The notes under the pieces are model-generated. The model saw nothing but the letters and a program-made list of their open reading frames with translations, made no database searches and was not told the origin of the DNA. This document shows positions 7,577 to 14,817 of a stretch of DNA of 32,157 nt, one piece after another. Positions within the stretch are counted from its first letter, which is position 1. Each line of letters starts with the position of its first letter. The translations under genes were made by a program, and so were the position numbers. This DNA comes from Brevibacterium sp. S22 (GTDB taxonomy: Bacteria; Actinomycetota; Actinomycetes; Actinomycetales; Brevibacteriaceae): assembly GCF_004745485.1 (NCBI RefSeq), contig NZ_RHFG01000037.1, forward strand, positions 1-32,157, written 5' to 3'.

Positions 7577-10060
7577 TTGCCAGAGTTTCCCCCTGACAAG
7601 CGCGGACCGCATGGGAGCGACCCCGATTCCCAGACAACAGGCCGTCGGCTCCGCGCCTCCTCTCGCCCCCGTTTCCGCGGCGACACCGCCGCCAGTGACA
7701 GTGACAGTGACTCGACACCGCAGTCGAACCCGCAGCAGCTGCCCACCTCGGCGGTGAACCCTCGCCGGTCCCGCACAAGCCCTGGCCAGAACTCCGACAG
7801 AACCTCTGAACCACGAAGCGACCGCTCCTCCCACACAGGGACACGCGCATCCAGCGACTCGCCTGACTACCGGCTCGGTGACAGCAACCGCGGCGAGGGA
7901 TCTGCGACCCGGTCGCCCCACGCTCCACCGCCACGCCCGGTGGCTCCGCGCACTCGCCGCGAAGCCCGCATGCTGCGCGCTGCCGCCGCCAGCGGAGCCT
8001 CAGCAGCCGGAGTGGCCGCTGCAGCGAGCTCGAACTCACAGGACGATTCGGGCACCGGCTCACCTCATGATCCTGCCCACGCCGCGCCGCGCACATTCGC
8101 ACGGAACGAATCGGCCGCCTCGGCGAGGGATTCCCGTGGCTCCGACCGTTCGGAGACCGGCGTCGACAGGGACTCCGCTCCGACGACGCGCCGCGATGCC
8201 CGCGAACAACGCTCGGCCGAATCCCGCGGACGGGGCCGGAAGAAGACCTCCGGCGCACGAGCAGTTCGGAAGGCGGCAGCCGCAGCGGCGGTCGGCGCGG
8301 GAAGCACAGCGGCCTCGGCCGGGAGATCATCTGCCGAGACGACGTCTGCCGGACCGTCAACCGGGGGCGCGGACTCTGCTTCCGACGAGAAGTCGACCGG
8401 TCACGGACCTGGACGGGCACGCCGACATTCCTCCCGCCTCGGCGAGACGTTCCCCAGCCTCGTCGGCTGGACCTCACTGAGCACGCTGCTGCCCGGGGTC
8501 GGCCTGCTGCGCACACGCTTCCGACCCGCCGGCCTCATCGTGTTCGGGGCCTTCGTTCTCATTCTGCTCGTCGGCCTCGTCTATCTGCTAGTCAAAGGAC
8601 CGGTGCGCGCGGTCGCCACGGTCGTCGCCAGCCCCTCGCTGCTGAACTTCCTCGCCATCGCCGCCGTGCTCGTGGCCGTGATCTGGATCCTCGTGATAGT
8701 CGTGTCGCACCTCGGACTGCGCCGTGGGCACCAATACCGGCCCTGGCAGAACAAGATGGCCGGCGTCCTCGTCGTCTCCCTGGCGCTGATCATCGGCATC
8801 CCGCTGGGCGTCGGCTCCGTCTTCGCCCGCGTGCAGTCCTCCACAGTGGCCAGCCTCTTCGGCGACAGCACCGGCAAGGCCCACAGCGCCGAGGATCTGT
8901 GGGCGGACAAGCCCTATATCAATGTCTTCCTCATGGGCCGCGACAACGGCGACGATCGCGAGGGCACCCGCCCGGACACGATGCTCGTTGCTTCCATCGA
9001 CACACAGACCGGCAACGCTGCGCTCATCTCCGTGCCCCGCAACCTCGCATTCCCGGTCTTCCCGAAAGACAGCGAACTCGAAGAAGCCTGGCCCGACGGA
9101 TTCCGCCCCTCCGGTGACTCGTCGGAGGACCTGATCAACGCGGTGTGGCAGTGGGGCGAACAGAATCCCGACCAGATCGGCAACGCGCACGGACTCGAGC
9201 CGGGAATGTGGACGACGATGCAGGCCGTCGAAGGGTCACTGGGACTCAATCTCGACTATTGGGCCTCGGTCGACATGGCCGGTTTCGAAGACGTCGTCGA
9301 CGCCATCGGCGGAGTCAAGATCGACGTCGAACGCCCGATCCCGATGGGCGGCGGGAAATCGATGACCGGTGAGCCCAACAAGGTCTACGGATGGGTCGAT
9401 CCGGGCCAGCAGACCCTCAAGGGCAAGGACGCGCTGTGGTACGTCCGCTCCCGCGAAGGCAGCGACAACTACGACCGCATGTGCCGCCAGCAGCGAATGC
9501 TCAAGACCACACTCGAACAGGTCGACCCGCAGGAGATCGCCACGGCATATCCGAAGCTCGCGAACTCTGCGACCCGAAACATCGCCACATCGATTCCGCA
9601 GAACGAGATCCCTGCCTTCATCGAGCTCGCCCTCATGATGCAGAAGGGCGACGTCACGACGGTGCAGATCAACAACGACGTCACCCCCACCTATGACCCT
9701 GACTACGACGTGCTCCACGACTGGATCCTCGACGAGGTCAAGGGTGCATCCGACGGCGAGGAGACCCCGAAGCCGACGAATGACGGCAGCGAGTCTCAGG
9801 AGACCGAGGACGGCGCGGAATCGACCGAGGACAGCGCCGCGGAGGACTCGGCCACCGACGCCGACGAACCCGCCGATTCCGCAGATGGATCCACGGATGA
9901 GGCCGACGCCGAGGCGGACGGTGCCGAGGCGGACGGTGCCGAAGCGGCGACGCCGGGCGAACCCAATGCCGAAGGCAAGTGCTACCCGAAGGGGTTCAAG
10001 CCCGGTGACGACTTCCCCGGCTACCCTGGACCCGGCGGCGAAACCGGCGAACAGGGGTGA
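7577..10060 (+). CDS. LytR-CpsA-Psr (LCP) family wall glycopolymer transferase with long disordered ends
   Basis: An 827-residue membrane protein. Residues 1 to about 300 are low-complexity and rich in Arg, Ser, Asp and Ala, with two TRR-[ED]AR motifs, and are probably cytoplasmic and disordered. Three membrane segments follow at about 317-340, 354-376 and 394-416. The extracellular LCP domain spans about 445-690: INVFLMGRDNGDD, GTRPDTMLVASID, ISVPRN, then GGVKIDVERPIPMGG and GKDALWYVRSREGSDNYDRM. These Asp and Arg residues bind polyprenyl pyrophosphate in known LCP enzymes, which attach glycopolymers to peptidoglycan. A very acidic Ala/Asp/Glu tail (about 735-800) precedes a short Pro/Gly end. 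The start is TTG with GAGGAG eight bases upstream. Three membrane helices and a 300-residue N terminus exceed the usual single-helix LCP layout. Its stop overlaps the next start (GTGA). Confidence 0.9.
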   Translation: MPEFPPDKRGPHGSDPDSQTTGRRLRASSRPRFRGDTAASDSDSDSTPQSNPQQLPTSAVNPRRSRTSPGQNSDRTSEPRSDRSSHTGTRASSDSPDYRLGDSNRGEGSATRSPHAPPPRPVAPRTRREARMLRAAAASGASAAGVAAAASSNSQDDSGTGSPHDPAHAAPRTFARNESAASARDSRGSDRSETGVDRDSAPTTRRDAREQRSAESRGRGRKKTSGARAVRKAAAAAAVGAGSTAASAGRSSAETTSAGPSTGGADSASDEKSTGHGPGRARRHSSRLGETFPSLVGWTSLSTLLPGVGLLRTRFRPAGLIVFGAFVLILLVGLVYLLVKGPVRAVATVVASPSLLNFLAIAAVLVAVIWILVIVVSHLGLRRGHQYRPWQNKMAGVLVVSLALIIGIPLGVGSVFARVQSSTVASLFGDSTGKAHSAEDLWADKPYINVFLMGRDNGDDREGTRPDTMLVASIDTQTGNAALISVPRNLAFPVFPKDSELEEAWPDGFRPSGDSSEDLINAVWQWGEQNPDQIGNAHGLEPGMWTTMQAVEGSLGLNLDYWASVDMAGFEDVVDAIGGVKIDVERPIPMGGGKSMTGEPNKVYGWVDPGQQTLKGKDALWYVRSREGSDNYDRMCRQQRMLKTTLEQVDPQEIATAYPKLANSATRNIATSIPQNEIPAFIELALMMQKGDVTTVQINNDVTPTYDPDYDVLHDWILDEVKGASDGEETPKPTNDGSESQETEDGAESTEDSAAEDSATDADEPADSADGSTDEADAEADGAEADGAEAATPGEPNAEGKCYPKGFKPGDDFPGYPGPGGETGEQG

Positions 10061-12258
10061 ATCAGACTCCCGTCCCCGCGGTCGCGATCATCGGCGTCGG
10101 ACCGCGGGGTCTCACCGTTCTGGAGAGACTCGTGACGCTGGCGGCGAAGCGCTTCGCCGGGCACGGCGATCCCACAGGCCGCGGATCCGGATCGTCCCGC
10201 CGCGCGGCCGACGGCACCGCCGAGCCCGCGCTGACCATCCACCTCATCGACCCGTACCCACCGGGCGCGGGAATCGTGTGGCGCACCGACCAGCCCGCGT
10301 CCCTGCTGATGAACACCACCATCGCCGAGCAGACCGTCTTCCCCGACTCCAGCTGCACCTTCCTCGACCCGGACGACGCACCGCCCGGACCGTCCATGGC
10401 CGAGTGGTACCTCGCCGGCGGCGGCACCGAACCGCTCCACTCGACCTTCCCCAGCCGCAGCCTCTACGGCCGCTACCTCCGCGATGCGTATCGGCACATC
10501 CGCGCCGGTGCACCGGACTTCATCGAAATCATCGAGCACCCGACGAAGGCCGAATCCGTCATCGATCTGCCCGCCATGGACGTCCCTCAGTCTGCGTCTC
10601 AGGGATCGCGGGCCACGGTTCCCGAACAGCTCGTGCGCTGCCAGAACGGCACGACGATCGTCGCCGGCGCCGTCGTGCTCGCCGTCGGCCACATTCCCAG
10701 CGCCCAGCCGGAGGAGCGCGCCCGTCTCGCCGCGTTCGCCGAACTGAGCGGCGGTCTCTACCTGCCGCAGGGTCTGCCCGCGGAGACCCCCGTCGCCGAG
10801 GTGGCCCCCGGCGAGCGGGTCATCGTCCGCGGCATGGGGCTCAACTACTTCGACCTGCAGACTCTGTTCACTTATGAGCGCGGCGGTCGCTTCGACTCGG
10901 AACCCGGTGGGCAGCTGCGCTATGTGCCCAGCGGCGAAGAGCCGCGGCTGGCGCTGGGTTCGCGGCGCGGAATCCCGTATCGCAGCAAACCGATCTGTCA
11001 CGAGCATCCGCGGCGGGACTGGCCGCTGCGGTACTTCACGAAGGACAATATCGCGCTGCTCGCCGGTCTCGAGGACCTCCACGGACAGCGCAAGGCCGGC
11101 GCCCGGTTCAATGATCAGCTGTGGCCGCTCATCCTCGCCGACCTGCGTTTGGCGTACTATCACACGCTGTCCCAGGTCCGTCCCGAAGCGTTCACCGATG
11201 ATCCCGGCCAGCTGCGCGAAGCCATCGGCGAGGCGGTCTCGCGCCACCTGACCCGCCGCACCTGGCAGGAGACCCACCCGCAGTCGGACGAGGTCGCCGG
11301 TGACACGACCACCGAGGAGTCCGCCCGCCAAGGACGCGTCACCCGCGAGGCCTTCGCCTGGTCAGAGATCGAAGAGACGCTCGTGCCTGATCCGGCCGAC
11401 CGCATGTCCCTGCACACCCTGCTCAACCCGCTCGAAGGTGAGCTCTTCACCAGCCGCGAACCCGGCGAGCCAGGATCCCTGCATGAGTGGATGCTCGACT
11501 TCCTGCGCACCGACCTGCGCAACTCCCTGGCCGGTCCGACCGGCAGTCCCGAGAAGGCACTCTTCACCGTGCTGTGGCAGTCGCGGCTGCTGCTCAAGGA
11601 CCTCATCGTCGCAGGTCACATCGACCGCGTGAGCATCGATATGGAGATCCTCGGCTGGTTCGAGGGATTCGTCTCCGGCATCTGCGATGGGCCTCCCCCG
11701 CAACGGATCGCCGAACTGCTCGCCCTCGCCGAGGCGGGAATCGTGTCCTTCGTCGGCCCCGATATGCGCATCGAGGAGAATCCCGCCGCTCTCGTAGCCG
11801 CTGCGCAGGGCTGCGGCGCTGATGACACCGGCGACTCTGGTTCCGCACTCGACGGGGTCCACCCGCTCCAGCCGCATCCCGAGATCTTCAAGGTCACCTC
11901 GGCGCAGGCCGCTGGCGAGCTGACCGGAGGCGTCGTCATCGATGCGGCCTCACCGACGAACTCCGTCTCGCGCGCAGCGGATGTCCTGCTGTACGGGATG
12001 CTCGAGCGCGGTCAGCTCACCGCGGCCCGCCTGACCTTGGACGACGGTCGGGAGAAGTTCCTCAACGGACTCGCGCTCACCTCTCGGCCCTATCGCACGA
12101 TCGACGTCGAGGGCAATGTGCACCCGCGCCGATTCGCTCTGTCGATCCAACTGTCGTCGAAGCAGTGGGGCCTGGCGATCGCCGCGAACCCCGGCACCGA
12201 TGCGGCCACTCTCAATGACTCACACGCCGCTGCCGAGGCTATCCTCGACCTCCTCTGA
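10057..12258 (+). CDS. YdhS-like FAD/NAD(P)-binding protein
   Basis: A 733-residue flavoprotein of the COG4529/YdhS group (PF13454-type N terminus). VAIIGVGPRGLTVLERL at about 9-25 is the dinucleotide-binding loop. IDPYPPGAGIVW and SLLMNTTI follow, as is typical of this group. A second nucleotide-like motif, VIVRGMGLNYFDL, lies near residue 254. The C-terminal part (about 600-733) contains TNSVSRAADVLLYGML. The group is poorly characterised and substrates are unknown; oxidoreductase activity is inferred from the fold. The GTG start overlaps the LCP stop by four bases, so translation is coupled, which is unexpected for a wall ligase and a cytosolic flavoprotein. It ends just before an intergenic palindrome shared with another site in the window. 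Confidence 0.8.
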   Translation: MNQTPVPAVAIIGVGPRGLTVLERLVTLAAKRFAGHGDPTGRGSGSSRRAADGTAEPALTIHLIDPYPPGAGIVWRTDQPASLLMNTTIAEQTVFPDSSCTFLDPDDAPPGPSMAEWYLAGGGTEPLHSTFPSRSLYGRYLRDAYRHIRAGAPDFIEIIEHPTKAESVIDLPAMDVPQSASQGSRATVPEQLVRCQNGTTIVAGAVVLAVGHIPSAQPEERARLAAFAELSGGLYLPQGLPAETPVAEVAPGERVIVRGMGLNYFDLQTLFTYERGGRFDSEPGGQLRYVPSGEEPRLALGSRRGIPYRSKPICHEHPRRDWPLRYFTKDNIALLAGLEDLHGQRKAGARFNDQLWPLILADLRLAYYHTLSQVRPEAFTDDPGQLREAIGEAVSRHLTRRTWQETHPQSDEVAGDTTTEESARQGRVTREAFAWSEIEETLVPDPADRMSLHTLLNPLEGELFTSREPGEPGSLHEWMLDFLRTDLRNSLAGPTGSPEKALFTVLWQSRLLLKDLIVAGHIDRVSIDMEILGWFEGFVSGICDGPPPQRIAELLALAEAGIVSFVGPDMRIEENPAALVAAAQGCGADDTGDSGSALDGVHPLQPHPEIFKVTSAQAAGELTGGVVIDAASPTNSVSRAADVLLYGMLERGQLTAARLTLDDGREKFLNGLALTSRPYRTIDVEGNVHPRRFALSIQLSSKQWGLAIAANPGTDAATLNDSHAAAEAILDLL

Positions 12259-12293
12259 CGCCTGTTCGCCTCCCACACTGCGTAGATAGTCCG

Positions 12294-12361
12294 CTCGATC
12301 AAGCCGCAGCGCATCTGTCGATTGGTGCACCTATCGATAAGTGCGCTCCGCCTTGAACGGG
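12294..12361. repeat. Degenerate palindromic element (copy 1)
   Basis: Two 29-base arms (12294-12322 and 12333-12361) pair at roughly 22 positions around the loop TGGTGCACCT. The right arm shares CACCTATCGATAA and GCCTTGAACG with the cleaner hairpin at 24091-24154. A second CTTGAACG, inside the 10-base palindrome TCAAGCTTGA, lies just after at about 12378-12390. It is placed between convergent genes, so it may act as a bidirectional terminator or be a dispersed repeat. Confidence 0.6.
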
Positions 12362-12426
12362 GCCTGAGCCAGTGCGCTCAAGCTTGAACGAAGTTGCGAA
12401 ACCGCCGGGCAGCGGCCCAGGTGCGA

Positions 12427-14817
12427 CTACGCCATCTCGAGGGCGGCTTCGGGCTTCATGGTCCGGGCCCGGACGATCGCCAGCAGCGACATCACGACGC
12501 CGATGACAGCCCAGGCCAACAGTCCGCCGTAGGCCGCGGCCTGTCCGGTAGTGCCCGCGGCGATCGCGGCGAAGCCGTTCATCGACGGAGTCAGCGGCAG
12601 GATCGGCGCGAGAAGATCGAAGAACTGCGGCACAGCCCCAATGGTCCGACCCGCCACGGCCAACACCACGGCGACGACCGAGAGGAACCGACCCACTCCC
12701 CCGAACCACGCCACGAGAGCGAAGTTGAGGATCATGAACACGATCGCTGACACGAACGTGAGCACAGCGATGTCGAAGCCCTGGACGGCGTCGATGTCCA
12801 TCACGGTGACCGCGAGGATCGAGAGCACGAGTGCCTGCAGCACCCCGACGACCACGCCGGGCAGCAGTCCGCGCGCCCATACGGCGAACGAGGACTTCGT
12901 CGACAGCAGCGCCCAGGCCGGGATCGGCTTGAGCACTGTGTAGGTGACGAGCCCGCCGATCCACAGGGCGAGCATGATCAGCAGTGCGATCGTCGATCCC
13001 GCCAGCACATCCGTGACGCTGTCCGTGTCGGGGGATTCGATATTCGCCGAGGCGACCTTGGCCAAGCGATCACGTTCGGGAGCCGTGTAGGTCGGCACTT
13101 CATCCGCACCGTCCTTGACTCCGTCGGCGAATTTGCTCACGCCCTTCGCGTACTTGCCCGTACCTTCGTCGAGCTTGTCCAGGCCCGCCGCCAGCTCGGA
13201 GGTGCCGGTCGCGGCTTCGGAGACGCCGTCGGTGTACTTGCCGACTCCTGTGCTGTATTCATTCAGCCCATCGCTGAGCTGACCGGCGCCGTCGGAGAGT
13301 TCAGAAGAGCCGTCGGCGACCTTCCCGATGCCCTTGGACAGGGCCGGCATGCCGTCGGCGAGCTGCTGGTTGCCGTCGGCGACTCCGGCGGCGCCCTGCC
13401 GCAGACCCTTCGAGGCTTCGAGCAGCTTCGGGGCGTTCTTCGAGATGTCCTCCATGCCCTTCGTCAGCTCACCGAGGCCGTCCTCGAGCCCCTTGACGAA
13501 CTTGGTGACACCGTCGGAGAGCTCCGATGCGCCGTCGGCGAGCTCATCGGACCCGCCGAGGAGGGACGAGCCGTCCTGCTCCTGCTCGAGACCGTCGACG
13601 GCCTCGTTCAGACCGCCGGACGTCCCGTTGAGCAGACCCTGGGCGTAGGCCTGTTCGATGCCCTTGCAGACCTGGTCGGGGGTGCCGGTCGGGCACATCT
13701 CGGCCCGCGCCTGGTCCGCCTCGGCCTCGGTCATGATGCCCGCTTTCACGAGCCCGTCGAGATCCGGCTTCGCACCGGCCAGCTGATCGGCCTGGTCGGC
13801 GCCCTCCTTCAGACCGTCGCGGTATTGGTGCAGCCCGTCGGAGAGGCCGGAGGCACCCGTGGACACACCCTCGGCGCCCTTCTCGAGTTCCTTGCCGCCC
13901 TTCGTGATCTCGTCGAGACCGCCTTCGCCCGAGTCACCTGATCCGGCGAAGCCCTTGATGATCTGGTCGATGGACTTCGTGTATTCGTCGACACCGTCGG
14001 AGAGCTCACCGGAACCGTCGGCCAGCTTCTGCGTGCTGTCGGGCAGCTTCGACGTCTGCTTGTCGAGCTCGCTCAGCCCCCCGGACATCTCCGAGGCGCC
14101 CTTGGACAGTTCGCCGGCGCCCTTCGACAGGTCGGTGGCACCGGTCTTGAGCTCGGCGCCGTTGTCACCGAGCTCCTTCATGCCCTTGGACAGTTCCCCA
14201 GCGCCTTCAGCCGACTCTCCGGTGCCTTCCTTGAGGCCCTCGGCGCCCTTGTCGAGCTCCCCGGCGGCGTCGCCGAGGTCCTTCATCTGCTCGCCCATCT
14301 TGTTGAAGCCGAGGTAGATGTTGTCGAGATAGGTCTCGGTCATCTCCGTGTTGAACGTCGTCCGAGCCACCTCGGCGACGGATCGGGAGATCTGCGTGTC
14401 CAGCGCCGGGGCGGTGCCGGACACGTCGACGTCGAGCTGCGTCTGCGTCGCCGACTTCGCATCGTCGACGGAGGTCACAGCGCGGGAGAAGCCTTCGGGG
14501 ATCGTCAGCTGCGCAGCGTAGGTGCCGTCGGAGAGTCCGTTCTGCGCATCCTCTTCGTCGGTGATGACCCAGTGGATGTTGTTCTCGTCCTCACCGACGA
14601 GCCCGCTGGTCAGCTGCCGCCCGATCGGCACGGTCTCGCCGTCGACCTTCGCGCCGTCGTCATTGTTGACGATGGCGGCTTCGATGGTTTCGAGCCGATC
14701 GCCGCTCTTCCAGGTGGCGAGGATGAATCCGGCCGCCACGATGATCGGAATGAGGACCAGGCCGAGGAGGGACAGCCAGTTCACCGGCCGCTTCGAGTTC
14801 GCACGTTCGAGTCTCAC
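12427..14817 (-). CDS. YhgE/Pip-family membrane protein with X-heptad repeats
   Basis: A 796-residue membrane protein. One N-terminal helix (about 15-37) is followed by a large extracytoplasmic region and about five or six C-terminal helices (from about residue 615). The outer region carries dozens of xxxLxxG heptads, such as ELSKGMKELGDNGAELKTGA, the repeat type known from YhgE/Pip proteins, interrupted by a segment with two cysteines (MCPTGTPDQVCKG). The family resembles ABC-2 permeases and includes phage-infection protein; transport roles are assumed, not proven. The GTG start overlaps the MMPL stop by four bases (GTGA), so it is co-translated with the exporter and should be part of the same system. 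It is the last gene of the operon and faces a convergent gene across a palindromic repeat. Confidence 0.88.
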   Translation of the reverse strand: MRLERANSKRPVNWLSLLGLVLIPIIVAAGFILATWKSGDRLETIEAAIVNNDDGAKVDGETVPIGRQLTSGLVGEDENNIHWVITDEEDAQNGLSDGTYAAQLTIPEGFSRAVTSVDDAKSATQTQLDVDVSGTAPALDTQISRSVAEVARTTFNTEMTETYLDNIYLGFNKMGEQMKDLGDAAGELDKGAEGLKEGTGESAEGAGELSKGMKELGDNGAELKTGATDLSKGAGELSKGASEMSGGLSELDKQTSKLPDSTQKLADGSGELSDGVDEYTKSIDQIIKGFAGSGDSGEGGLDEITKGGKELEKGAEGVSTGASGLSDGLHQYRDGLKEGADQADQLAGAKPDLDGLVKAGIMTEAEADQARAEMCPTGTPDQVCKGIEQAYAQGLLNGTSGGLNEAVDGLEQEQDGSSLLGGSDELADGASELSDGVTKFVKGLEDGLGELTKGMEDISKNAPKLLEASKGLRQGAAGVADGNQQLADGMPALSKGIGKVADGSSELSDGAGQLSDGLNEYSTGVGKYTDGVSEAATGTSELAAGLDKLDEGTGKYAKGVSKFADGVKDGADEVPTYTAPERDRLAKVASANIESPDTDSVTDVLAGSTIALLIMLALWIGGLVTYTVLKPIPAWALLSTKSSFAVWARGLLPGVVVGVLQALVLSILAVTVMDIDAVQGFDIAVLTFVSAIVFMILNFALVAWFGGVGRFLSVVAVVLAVAGRTIGAVPQFFDLLAPILPLTPSMNGFAAIAAGTTGQAAAYGGLLAWAVIGVVMSLLAIVRARTMKPEAALEMA

